Shown here piece by piece: positions 46,958 to 55,126 of a stretch of 64,000 bases of DNA. Both the position numbers and the translations under genes were made by a program. The notes below the pieces were generated by a model. It ran no database searches and was not told where the DNA came from. It was given only the letters and a program-made list of their open reading frames with translations. Source of the stretch: DASZIT01 sp963770635 (lineage in GTDB: Bacteria; Actinomycetota; Acidimicrobiia; Acidimicrobiales; RAAP-2); assembly GCA_963770635.1 (NCBI GenBank), contig CAVYQI010000004.1, positions 434,001 to 498,000 on the forward strand. The letters run 5' to 3'. Numbering within the stretch: the first letter of the stretch is position 1; every line of letters starts with the position of its first letter.

Positions 46958-48496
46958 ATGCGCAGGAGCCTGGTTGGTTCAACGGTAGGTGTCGCTACCG
47001 CGGTGGGGCTTGCCGCGGCCATGCTGCCCGTGCGTGCCCACCTGAGTATTGCCACCGCGGCTCTGGTCTTCGTGCTCCCGGTGGTCGCCGGCGTGATCGT
47101 GGGGGGCTTCCCAGCCGGCGTGGCGAGCGTCGTGGCCGGGTTCGTTGTCTACGACTACGACTTCATCCCTCCCTTTCACACCCTCACGGTCGGCACAGCC
47201 CAGAACTGGGTGGCGCTCGGGGTCTACGTGATCGTGATGGTGTTGGTGGCCCAGGTGGTGGCCCGGCTCGATACCGCCCGCTCCGAGGCCCACAAACGGG
47301 CGGTGGCGGCGAACCGGCTCATCGACCTGTCTGAGCTGTTGGTGGAGGAGCGGTCGGTGGAGGACCTGCTGGAGACGATCGTGCAGGCGGTGGCCACGGT
47401 ATTCGACGTCTCCGGAGTGTCGGTGCTGGTCCCTGAGGCCGGGCGGCTGGCGATCGCGGCGTCGTCAGGAGAGCCATTGTCCTCGGCCCAGCTCCACCAG
47501 CTCGACCCTGGTTCGGGGATCCCGGTCCGGGTGGGCACCGAACCGGGCGGCGTGGATGATCTGGATGAGATGCGGACGGTGGCGCTGTCGGCGTCGGGCC
47601 GCCCGGTCGGGATCCTGGTCCTGCGGAGGATGCCCACCTCGAACGAGGACCGCACCCTTCTCCGCACCTTCGCCAATCATGCCGCCCTGGCCCTGGAGCG
47701 GACCCAGTTGCGGGAGCAGGCCATGCGATCGGAATTGTTGGAGGAGGTGGACCGGCTGCGACACGCCCTGGTCGGGGCGGTGTCTCACGATTTGCGCACC
47801 CCGCTGGCCACCATGAAGGTGGCGTCCTCCACTCTCTTGCATCCGGCCATCCCCCTCTCCGAGGCCGATACCCATGAGCTGCACGGGCTGATCGACATCG
47901 AGACCGATCGCCTGACCCGGCTGGTGACCAGCCTCCTTGACATGACCCGGATCGCGGCCGGAGCCCTCCAGGTCCGGCGGGCTCCGAGCTCGGTCCTGGG
48001 CCTCGTGAGTGACGTCATCGCCGCCCTCGGCTCGACCCTGGGGGATCGTCCGGTCACGGTGGATGTTCCCGCCTGGCTCCCGGACGTCAACATCGACCAA
48101 CCGCTGATCGGCCAGGTTCTCGCTAACCTCCTGGACAATGCCAACCGCCACGCCCCAGCTCGGAGTTTGATCACGGTGGCCGCCGAATTGCACGATGACC
48201 GGGTCAAGGTGTCGGTCACCGACGCCGGTCCTGGGGTGCCGCCCAGCGAGCGCGAAGCGGTGTTCGACCGGTTCGTCCGTTTCGACACCGGGGGCCGAAC
48301 CGGTCTCGGACTGACGATCGCCAAGACGTTCGTCGAGGCCCACGGCGAGACCATCTGGGTCGAGGAAACCCCGGGTGGAGGTGCCCGGTTCGTCTTCACC
48401 CTGCCCACCGCGCCCACCCGGAGGACGGCCCGTCCGAGGCCGACCCGCACCGGTGGGCGGCCGGCTCCGGCGTTGCCCGGTAACGACCGTGGCTAA
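46958..48496 (+). CDS. kdpD: DUF4118-GAF sensor histidine kinase (KdpD carboxy-terminal half)
   Basis: 512 residues: four membrane helices of the DUF4118 module (about 8-110), a GAF domain (about 135-245), then HisKA with SHDLRTPLA (phosphorylated His277) and a HATPase domain (NLLDNANRHAP, DAGPGVP, GLGLTIAKTFVEAHG). This is the membrane and kinase half of KdpD without the KdpD and USP domains, which are encoded separately at 41000. It overlaps kdpE by 8 bp. It should sense K+ supply or turgor and phosphorylate KdpE. Confidence 0.92.
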   Translation: MRRSLVGSTVGVATAVGLAAAMLPVRAHLSIATAALVFVLPVVAGVIVGGFPAGVASVVAGFVVYDYDFIPPFHTLTVGTAQNWVALGVYVIVMVLVAQVVARLDTARSEAHKRAVAANRLIDLSELLVEERSVEDLLETIVQAVATVFDVSGVSVLVPEAGRLAIAASSGEPLSSAQLHQLDPGSGIPVRVGTEPGGVDDLDEMRTVALSASGRPVGILVLRRMPTSNEDRTLLRTFANHAALALERTQLREQAMRSELLEEVDRLRHALVGAVSHDLRTPLATMKVASSTLLHPAIPLSEADTHELHGLIDIETDRLTRLVTSLLDMTRIAAGALQVRRAPSSVLGLVSDVIAALGSTLGDRPVTVDVPAWLPDVNIDQPLIGQVLANLLDNANRHAPARSLITVAAELHDDRVKVSVTDAGPGVPPSEREAVFDRFVRFDTGGRTGLGLTIAKTFVEAHGETIWVEETPGGGARFVFTLPTAPTRRTARPRPTRTGGRPAPALPGNDRG

Positions 48497-49190
48497 AGTT
48501 CTGGTGATCGACGACGACCCGTCATTGCTTCGGGCGCTTCGAGTCGGACTTCAGGCCAGTGGTCACCAGGTCACGACGGCAGCAAATGGCGAGCAGGGGA
48601 TCTCGCAAACCGCCGTCACCTCCCCGGACGTGGTCGTGCTCGACCTCGGCCTCCCGGATCTGGACGGACAGGCGGTGTGCAAGCGAATCCGCCAATGGAG
48701 CGAAGTGCCGATCATCATCCTTTCGGCCAGCGGGACGGAGGACCGTAAGGTTGCCGCTCTCGACGGTGGGGCGGACGATTACGTCACCAAGCCCTTCGGC
48801 ATGGCGGAATTGGCAGCTCGCGTCCGCACCGCCATCCGCCATCGCAACGGTGACACCGACGAGCAGAAACCGACGAACCTCTCGCTCGGACGGCTTGAGC
48901 TCGATCTCATCCACCACGAAGCCCGCCTGGATGGCGCCGTCGTCGATCTCACGGCCAAGGAGTTCGAGGTGTTGTCGTACCTGGCCCGGCACGCGGGGCT
49001 GACCTGCACGCATGAGATGGTCCTGACAGCGGTTTGGGGCACCGGTTACGGCCGCGAGGCGCAGTACCTTCACGCCTATGTGCATCGACTCCGCCAGAAA
49101 CTCAACGATGGCGCCGGCAGGCTGATTCAAACCGCCCCGGGCGTCGGCTACCGGCTTTCTCCGGGTTCTGAGATCCCGCTGTCACCGTAA
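48489..49190 (+). CDS. kdpE: KdpE response regulator
   Basis: 233-residue OmpR-type regulator. The receiver domain has the acidic pair near residue 8, phospho-acceptor Asp52 (VVVLDLGLPD) and the KPFGMAELAAR lysine motif. The winged-helix output domain ends with AYVHRLRQKL and APGVGYRL. The GTG at 48489 lies inside the end of the kinase gene. The predicted target is the 11-bp direct repeat at 46850. Confidence 0.93.
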   Translation: MAKVLVIDDDPSLLRALRVGLQASGHQVTTAANGEQGISQTAVTSPDVVVLDLGLPDLDGQAVCKRIRQWSEVPIIILSASGTEDRKVAALDGGADDYVTKPFGMAELAARVRTAIRHRNGDTDEQKPTNLSLGRLELDLIHHEARLDGAVVDLTAKEFEVLSYLARHAGLTCTHEMVLTAVWGTGYGREAQYLHAYVHRLRQKLNDGAGRLIQTAPGVGYRLSPGSEIPLSP

Positions 49191-49244
49191 AGGAAGCGGA
49201 AATACGGCTTTCCAAACCTCCTGGTTCGGTGTCACAGTGGAATT

Positions 49245-50120
49245 ATGACTTCACCAGGTGAAGGGGGAGGCCAGCCCGCCTCGGTGACCCCGGTGCCGCA
49301 TCCGACCAGGCTCTTTGGGATCACCTCGACCGGGTGGCTGGCGATCGCGGCGATCAGCGGTCCTATCGCCATGGCCGTGCTCCTGGTTCCGTGGCGTAGC
49401 AACCTCAACGCCGGCGACGACGCCCTGTTTCTGGTGATGGTGATCGTGGCGGTGGCCAGTACCGGCCGGAGGTTGGCTGCCGCCGCGGCTGCGGTGGTCT
49501 CGGCGCTTTCGTTCGATTTCTTCCTCACCCGTCCTTACGACTCGTTCCGAATCTCCGATCACAACGATGTCATTACCGGGGTCTTGTTGTTGGTAATTGG
49601 GTTGGCGGTCGGCCAGTTGGCGGCTCGAGCACTCCTGCATCGCAACCAGGCGGCCGAGAGCCGGGACGAAGTGATCCTGTTGCACTCGTTGACCGAACTG
49701 GCATCTTCCGGGCAGGAGCCCCGTCTGGTGATCGATACCGCCCTCGACGAGTTGAAGCAGCTCCTCTACCTGCGCGACTGCCATTTCACCCGACGTGATC
49801 CCGGGCCAATCGCGGCGAAGATCACTCCCCAGGGGGATCTCACCCTCGGCGACGAAATCTGGCCAACCCACGATCTCGGGCTTCCGACCCGTCAGGTCGA
49901 CCTTCCGGTGCGGGGCGGTGGTTGGCTGCTCGGCCACTTCTTGCTGACACCGACACCGGGGCGGCCGGTTGCCCACCACCGGCTTCTGGTCGCGGTCGCG
50001 GTTGCCGACCAGGTGGGTACGGCCCTCGCCACCGATGAGCGAGAATCCGGGTTGTCCGACAAAACCGGCCGGGTCCTGGCCTTGGACCCCGCCGACGACC
50101 CGATGCAAAGCCACCACTAA
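49245..50120 (+). CDS. DUF4118-GAF protein without kinase domain
   Basis: 291 residues: four hydrophobic helices in a DUF4118 module (about 28-125, including SALSFDFFLTRPYDSFRISD, the usual signature between helices) and a GAF-like domain (about 135-270). There is no HisKA or HATPase. It resembles the sensory half of the kinase at 46958 and lies 54 bp after kdpE. It may modulate the kinase by hetero-assembly, or bind an unknown signal. Confidence 0.8.
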   Translation: MTSPGEGGGQPASVTPVPHPTRLFGITSTGWLAIAAISGPIAMAVLLVPWRSNLNAGDDALFLVMVIVAVASTGRRLAAAAAAVVSALSFDFFLTRPYDSFRISDHNDVITGVLLLVIGLAVGQLAARALLHRNQAAESRDEVILLHSLTELASSGQEPRLVIDTALDELKQLLYLRDCHFTRRDPGPIAAKITPQGDLTLGDEIWPTHDLGLPTRQVDLPVRGGGWLLGHFLLTPTPGRPVAHHRLLVAVAVADQVGTALATDERESGLSDKTGRVLALDPADDPMQSHH

Positions 50121-50166
50121 TGACGTCCGGGGCGAACCCATAGGTACCAGAGGGTCGTCCAAACGG

Positions 50167-50703
50167 TTGGCAATCCTGATCGGCCTCATCGGTGCCGCTT
50201 CGCTGATGCTTGTCGCCTGTGGATCCGGGGCGTCACCGGGTGCTGCACCGACCACCGCCGCTCGACCCGGCAGCCCGCCGACGTCCTCACCGCCGGCCAA
50301 TGCCGGTGCCGACGTCCTCCGCGCCTATGAATCCATGTGGAGCGCGTTGGTGACCGCCGCCCAAACCTCCGACTACCAATCCCCGCAGGTGGCGCAGCAC
50401 GCTACCGGTGCCGCCCTCACCCTCCTGGTCCAGGGACTGGCCCGGGACCAGCTGAACGGCATCGTGACCAGGGGCAAAACCGTCCACACCCCCCAGGTCG
50501 CCTCCCTCACGCCGGCGGCGAACCCAACCCAAGCCTCGGTCACCGACTGCTTCGACGACACCCAGTGGCTCGAATACACGTCGACCGGAGCGTTGGCCAT
50601 GAACACTCCCGGTGGCCGACGAGCCACGTCCGCTGACCTCGTGAAGAAGGCCGGGACCTGGAAGGTGTCCCAACTCACCATCCAGGCGACCGGCACCCGC
50701 TGA
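50167..50703 (+). CDS. Putative secreted lipoprotein
   Basis: About 178 residues from a TTG at 50167. Hydrophobic signal segment with lipobox LVAC, then a Pro/Ser/Thr-rich linker and a globular domain of about 130 residues (VLRAYESMWSALVTAAQTSD... DCFDDTQWLEYTSTGA... KKAGTWKVSQLTI), of the NTF2-like kind seen in actinobacterial lipoproteins. No ATG or GTG fits well; in-frame codons upstream encode a basic segment (SSKR) that a signal peptide needs, so the true start may be upstream or a base may be missing. Confidence 0.65.
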   Translation: MAILIGLIGAASLMLVACGSGASPGAAPTTAARPGSPPTSSPPANAGADVLRAYESMWSALVTAAQTSDYQSPQVAQHATGAALTLLVQGLARDQLNGIVTRGKTVHTPQVASLTPAANPTQASVTDCFDDTQWLEYTSTGALAMNTPGGRRATSADLVKKAGTWKVSQLTIQATGTR

Positions 50704-50762
50704 GATTCCAGCTCCGAATCGATCGACCGCCCAGCCGGAGACACGCAAGGAGAAGTCCGGAC

Positions 50763-51776
50763 ATGACTACGCCCGACCGACCATTGAGTTTCGGCATCAA
50801 AACCAGTCAAATGGGCCTCACCTACGACGACATCCTCCGGGTTTGGCGCGAAGCCGACCAGATCCACGTGTTCGAGCACGCCTGGCTGTGGGACCACATG
50901 GTCCCGATGCGCGGCGACATCCGAGGAGCGGCCCTGGAAGCCTGGACACTCCTCGCCGCCCTGGCCGCCCAGACCCGCCGGTTACGTATGGGTGTCATCG
51001 TGACCAGCAATCGCCTCCGATCGCCAACACTGCTGGCGAAGATGGCCGCCACGGTTGACATCATTTCCGGAGGTCGGCTCGACGTCGGGATCGGGGTGGG
51101 TGGGAGCCGGGTGGCCGGCGAGAACCCCGCGGTCCGGGAGTACGAGGCCTACGGCGTGCCGCTGGTCTCGCCGGGCGAAGCGGTTCGGGACTTCGCCGAG
51201 TCCTGCGAGATCATCCGCCGGATGTGGACGGAGACCGAACCGTTCGGCTTCGACGGTCGCTCCCTGCAACTCAAGGGCGCGGTATGCGAGCCCAAGCCCC
51301 TCCAGCATCCCTATCCGCCGATCCTGATCGGAGGCTGGGGCGAGCGCGTCCTCCGCATCGTCGCCGAATACGCCGACATCTGGAACTGCCCAGCCAACAC
51401 CGCCCTGCAGTTCGAGGAGAAGAACGCCATCCTTAGGGCACACTGCGCCGCCATCGGACGGGATCCGAACGAGATCGTCCGCTCCGTTCAGATGATCGTC
51501 CGAAGCGACGACCCGGATGCACCCGCCACCACCCGCGCCGGCATCCTCGAGATGATCGGCGCCGGCATCACCCATGTTGTCCTCGCCGCCGACCTCGGGG
51601 ACCGGCCGGTTCAGTGGCTCGCCGACGAGATCGTGGAGCCCGTCCTCGCCGATATCTCGCCGCGCTCGAAACCCCGGATCCCACCCAACGGTGGCGCCGG
51701 CACCGCTCGTCAACCGCGCGGCGAGGCCTGTCGCGTAGCGGTGTCCGCCAGCCAGTCGAGGATGGACTGCTCATAG
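50763..51776 (+). CDS. LLM-class (F420-dependent) oxidoreductase
   Basis: 337-residue luciferase-like TIM-barrel protein. It has the amino-terminal strand SFGIKTSQMG, then WLWDHMVPM, LRMGVIVTSNRLRSPTLLAK and GRLDVGIGVGGS, and later YPPILIGGWGERVLRIVAEY. Such proteins usually use F420H2 or FMN. The last 35-40 residues are low-complexity and basic and overlap the convergent padR gene by 67 bp, so the native stop may be earlier. CAAGGAGAAG precedes the ATG. Confidence 0.88.
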   Translation: MTTPDRPLSFGIKTSQMGLTYDDILRVWREADQIHVFEHAWLWDHMVPMRGDIRGAALEAWTLLAALAAQTRRLRMGVIVTSNRLRSPTLLAKMAATVDIISGGRLDVGIGVGGSRVAGENPAVREYEAYGVPLVSPGEAVRDFAESCEIIRRMWTETEPFGFDGRSLQLKGAVCEPKPLQHPYPPILIGGWGERVLRIVAEYADIWNCPANTALQFEEKNAILRAHCAAIGRDPNEIVRSVQMIVRSDDPDAPATTRAGILEMIGAGITHVVLAADLGDRPVQWLADEIVEPVLADISPRSKPRIPPNGGAGTARQPRGEACRVAVSASQSRMDCS

Positions 51777-52231
51777 GCAAGTCCGAAGCGGATGACCGGC
51801 AGCCGATCGTCGTCGGGCGCCAGCGATCGCTCGACCTCCTGGTAGAGGGAGATGCGGTGCTCGTGATCCTGGCGGCTGGACTCGAGAAATCCCGCCAGCG
51901 CGTCGGGTTCGAGGTATCGGGCAAACCACAGGGTCACCAACAGCGGGAAGCGGATCTGCTCGGGACCCGGCGGCTGGGCAATCCAGGCTCGAAACGCCCG
52001 CCGACCCGCGGGGGTGATGGTGAAGGGCAGCCGTTCGCGCGATCCGGGGTCACCCGCCTTCACCAGACCCCGGGTTTCAAGGGCGCGCAGTTCCCGGTAG
52101 ACGTGGCTCGAGGTGATGTTCCAGAAGCGGTCCAGGACGCCCTCGATCTGCTGGAGCAGGTCCCAGCCGGTCTTCGGCCCATCATGGAGGAAGCCGAGCA
52201 GCGATCCCTGGGTGGCATTCAGCTCATTCAC
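51710..52231 (-). CDS. PadR-family transcriptional regulator
   Basis: About 173 residues. Winged-helix amino-terminal domain (TQGSLLGFLHDGPKTGWDLL, then SSHVYRELRALETRGLV) and a carboxy-terminal dimerisation region (WFARYLEPDALAGFLESSRQ). The GTG at 52231 with GAAGGG upstream is preferred to the ATG at 52273, because a direct repeat likely to be an operator would otherwise lie inside the gene. It is divergent from a PhyH dioxygenase gene. Confidence 0.87.
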   Translation of the reverse strand: MNELNATQGSLLGFLHDGPKTGWDLLQQIEGVLDRFWNITSSHVYRELRALETRGLVKAGDPGSRERLPFTITPAGRRAFRAWIAQPPGPEQIRFPLLVTLWFARYLEPDALAGFLESSRQDHEHRISLYQEVERSLAPDDDRLPVIRFGLAYEQSILDWLADTATRQASPRG

Positions 52232-52234
52232 CTT

Positions 52235-52284
52235 GACATTCCCTTCAGGAAGGTAAAGGGTAGCAGAGGACATTCCCTTGAGGA
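52235..52284. promoter_or_regulatory. Direct repeat in padR / phyH divergent promoter
   Basis: GACATTCCCTTCAGGA (52235-52250) and GACATTCCCTTGAGGA (52269-52284) differ at one base and are 34 bp apart. The first also contains the inverted repeat CCTTC-AG-GAAGG. They flank the region where both promoters must lie, so they are candidate PadR sites. The second also supplies the ribosome site of the dioxygenase gene. Confidence 0.55.
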
Positions 52285-52290
52285 GGATAG

Positions 52291-53073
52291 ATGGCCGAGA
52301 CCACCAGCGAGGTCGATCGGATCGTTGCCCGGCTCGAAGACGAGGGCTACGCCACTATCCCTGGCGCCATCGACACCGACCAGGTGGGTTGGGCCCGTGC
52401 CGACCTCGAAGCCGAGCTGGGTCGCACCCCGACCGGACGCGACGACTTCGAAGGGCGCGGGACCCGGCGGGTGTACGCGCTGTTCGCCAAGACCCGATCG
52501 CTCGACGCCCTGGCCACTCACCCGGTGGTCCTGGGGGTTTTGGACCGGGTACTCGGCCATTACCAGTTGAGTGCCCCGGCCGGCATCGCCATCGGCCCTG
52601 GGGAGACCGAGCAGCCGCTGCATCCTGACGACGCCATTTACCCGATCCCCCGACCCCATGACGAGCTGGTGGTCAACGTGATGTGGCCGCTCGAGGACTT
52701 CATCGAGGCCAACGGCGCCACCCGCGTCGTCCCTGGCAGCCACCGTTGGATCGACCAGCGCCCCGGCCCGGAGACTGCCACCGTGGGGGTGGAACTGAGC
52801 GCCGGCTCGGCGCTGGTCTACCTCGGCAGCGTCTGGCACGGTGGTGGCGCCAACCACACCGACCTGCCCCGCCTGGGCGTCGTCCTCCACTACGCGGTCG
52901 GGTGGCTGCGGCCGGTCGAGAACCACGTCCTGGCGGTGCCGCCGACCGCTGCTCGGGCCCTGTCCTCCCGTCTGCAGGAGCTGCTCGGCTACAACATCCA
53001 CCCGCCCTTCATCGGCTACGTCGACGGCCGCCATCCGGCCAAGCTGTTCGCCGACGCGGTCACACCGGAATGA
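52291..53073 (+). CDS. Phytanoyl-CoA dioxygenase (PhyH)-family protein
   Basis: 260-residue double-stranded beta-helix protein of the Fe(II)/2-oxoglutarate oxygenase type. Metal ligands appear as LHPDD (His-x-Asp) near residue 110 and the distal His in SVWHGGGANHT; the arginine in LPRLGVVLHY suits 2-oxoglutarate binding. Hydroxylation of a small hydrophobic or acyl substrate is the family role; the actual one is unknown. GAGGAGG precedes the ATG; probable control by the divergent PadR. Confidence 0.87.
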   Translation: MAETTSEVDRIVARLEDEGYATIPGAIDTDQVGWARADLEAELGRTPTGRDDFEGRGTRRVYALFAKTRSLDALATHPVVLGVLDRVLGHYQLSAPAGIAIGPGETEQPLHPDDAIYPIPRPHDELVVNVMWPLEDFIEANGATRVVPGSHRWIDQRPGPETATVGVELSAGSALVYLGSVWHGGGANHTDLPRLGVVLHYAVGWLRPVENHVLAVPPTAARALSSRLQELLGYNIHPPFIGYVDGRHPAKLFADAVTPE

Positions 53074-53136
53074 AATGACGGCGATACCGGCCTCGGCTTG
53101 CGATTTCCGCCCGGTGGTGAAGAATCTGGGGGGAAC

Positions 53137-53163
53137 TGTCGATCCGGGTGCCGCTCGCTCGTC
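53137..53163 (+). promoter_or_regulatory. ECF42-type promoter for the DGPF gene
   Basis: TGTCGA (53137-53142), a 17-bp spacer and CGTC (53160-53163), matching the -35 TGTCGA and -10 CG[A/T]C reported for ECF42 sigma factors of Streptomyces as I recall it. It lies about 50 bp before the DGPF/YCII gene, the known target type of ECF42, whose sigma gene follows next. Confidence 0.65.
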
Positions 53164-53214
53164 GTAATCATTGAGCGGACCCAACAACGGGACCGAACCA
53201 GGAAGGAGCACATC

Positions 53215-53562
53215 ATGGCTGAGTACCTGATCCTCATTTACGGGGACGAGTCTGCATTCGAGAAAGCCGCCCCCGAGGTCGGTGAGCAGATGATGAAAGA
53301 GCACGTGGTCTTCGGCGAGCGTAATGCTGCCGCGATTCGGGGTGGGAATGCGCTGCAGGGCACCGCCACCGCCACCACCATTCGCCGGGACGCTTCCGGG
53401 AATGTCTCAGTGACCGACGGGGTGTTCGCCGAGACCAAGGAAGCCCTGGGTGGCTACTACCTCGTCGAAGCCGCCGATCTGGACGAAGCCCTCGCCCTCG
53501 CCAAGCAAGTACCCGCCCCCTCCGGCGGGGTCGAGGTCCGGCCGATCCGGGTCTTCGACTGA
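53215..53562 (+). CDS. YCII/DGPF-domain protein
   Basis: 115-residue dimeric ferredoxin-like YCII-family protein of the DGPF subgroup; the signature is DGVFAETKEALGGYYLVEA. Genes of this type are paired with ECF42 sigma factors, whose gene begins 17 bp downstream. AAGGAG precedes the ATG. The molecular function of DGPF proteins is not known. Confidence 0.9.
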   Translation: MAEYLILIYGDESAFEKAAPEVGEQMMKEHVVFGERNAAAIRGGNALQGTATATTIRRDASGNVSVTDGVFAETKEALGGYYLVEAADLDEALALAKQVPAPSGGVEVRPIRVFD

Positions 53563-53579
53563 GCCACACCCGGCATCAC

Positions 53580-54818
53580 ATGGACGCCTCTGTCGAGGCC
53601 GCGGTCGCCGAAGCGCACCGTCGCGAGTGGGGCTTCGTGCTCGCCGCGACGGTGCGGGTGACCGGAGACATCGACCTGGCCGAAGAGTGCGTTCAGGACG
53701 CCTACATCCGGGCCCTGGCGAGCTGGTCATCCAGCGGTATCCCGTCGAAGCCGGGCGCCTGGTTGACCACCGTGGCCAGGCGCCGGGCCATCGACGTGGC
53801 CCGGCGAACGTCCACCCATGATCGCGCCCTGCCTTTGCTGGTCGAACCGCTGACAGCACCGGAGTCCGGCGACCTGACCCCACCGGAGATCGTCGACGAC
53901 CGGCTCCGCCTGATCTTCACCTGTTGCCACCCGGCCCTCGCCGGGGACTCCCAAGTGGCCTTGACCCTCCGCTTGCTCTGCGGGCTCACCACCGCCGAGG
54001 TGGCACGAGCGTTCCTGGTAAGCGAGACGACCATGGCGGCCCGGATCACCCGGGCCAAGAAGAAGATCGCCACCGCCCGCATCCCCTACCGAGTTCCGCC
54101 CGTCGAGGAACTTCCTTCCCGCATCGACGCGGTCCTCACCGTCGTCCATCTGCTCTTCAGCACCGGTCATACCGCGCCGGCCGGGGCCGACCTCATCCGC
54201 CGGGACCTGGTGGAGCGGTCGCTCGACCTGGCCCGCATCCTTCGGGCCCTGTTGCCCGACGATGCCGACGTCGCCGGCCTCCTGGCCCTGATCCTCCTCA
54301 CCGACGCCCGGCGGGCCACCCGGATCGGCGACGAGGGTCAGTTGGTCCTGCTGGCCGACCAGGACCGCTCCCAGTGGGACCGCGCCGCGATCGGGGAGGG
54401 CATTCCGCTGGTGCGAGAGGCGCTCCGTCGAAGGCCGCCCGGAAGGTTCGCGCTGATGGCCGCCATCGCCGCGGTCCACGCGGAGACCCCATCATGGGAC
54501 ACCACCGATTGGCAGGAGATCGTCGGGCTCTACGACCTGCTGGTGGAGATCTGGCCGTCTCCGGTAGTCGCTCTCAACCGGGCCGTCGCCGTCGGCCTCG
54601 CTGAGGGGCCGGCGACTGGGCTCGAGGCTCTCGATGCCCTGGCTACCGAGCCGCTCCTGGCCACCTACAGCTACCTGGCGTCGGCGCGGGCCGACTTCCT
54701 CCGCCGGCTGGGCCGGATCGGCGAGGCACGGGACGCCTACGAAGAGGCCCTGCTCCTCAGCGAGAACGCCGTCGAGCGGGCGTTCCTGGCCGACCGGCTC
54801 GGACAGGTCGAAGGCTGA
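53580..54818 (+). CDS. ECF42-group RNA polymerase sigma factor
   Basis: 412 residues: sigma-70 region 2 (about 8-75, with ECVQDAYIRALASW and WLTTVARRRAIDVAR), region 4 (about 110-165, LTLRLLCGLTTAEVARAFLV) and a long TPR-like helical carboxy-terminal extension (about 190-412) ending in ARADFLRRLGRIGEARDAYE. The extension is the hallmark of ECF42, which has no anti-sigma factor and needs the extension for activity. The DGPF gene upstream and a matching promoter support autoregulation of this pair. Confidence 0.93.
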   Translation: MDASVEAAVAEAHRREWGFVLAATVRVTGDIDLAEECVQDAYIRALASWSSSGIPSKPGAWLTTVARRRAIDVARRTSTHDRALPLLVEPLTAPESGDLTPPEIVDDRLRLIFTCCHPALAGDSQVALTLRLLCGLTTAEVARAFLVSETTMAARITRAKKKIATARIPYRVPPVEELPSRIDAVLTVVHLLFSTGHTAPAGADLIRRDLVERSLDLARILRALLPDDADVAGLLALILLTDARRATRIGDEGQLVLLADQDRSQWDRAAIGEGIPLVREALRRRPPGRFALMAAIAAVHAETPSWDTTDWQEIVGLYDLLVEIWPSPVVALNRAVAVGLAEGPATGLEALDALATEPLLATYSYLASARADFLRRLGRIGEARDAYEEALLLSENAVERAFLADRLGQVEG

Positions 54819-54903
54819 ATTCGGCACCAACCAACCACGATCGGATCGCGTCAGGAACCCGGCGAATAGAGTCGGTCCGACCAGCGGCAGGAAGGGATCC
54901 CGG

Positions 54904-55119
54904 ATGACCACGTCGCCCACCGACCCCGAGTCGGCGAGCCGAACCCCGGCGGGTCAGCTTCACTCCCGGGCCATCGCCGTATCGCACCGGGTGAGCCAAC
55001 TGCTGGCGGCGCCCAGCGAGGGGACCGAGCTCCTCACCGCCATCGGGAACCGGCTGGCCGGCCTTCCGGCGGTGGGTCGAGTCCGGGATGCCGGCGTGGT
55101 CTCGGAGCGGGCCGGATGA
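54904..55119 (+). CDS. Hypothetical small protein
   Basis: 71 residues from an ATG with GGAAGGGA upstream; hydrophilic start, then an amphipathic segment (AIAVSHRVSQLLAAPSEGTE). No family recognised. It ends 7 nt before the TMEM175 gene, so the two may be co-transcribed. Confidence 0.5.
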   Translation: MTTSPTDPESASRTPAGQLHSRAIAVSHRVSQLLAAPSEGTELLTAIGNRLAGLPAVGRVRDAGVVSERAG

Positions 55120-55126
55120 CTGACCG

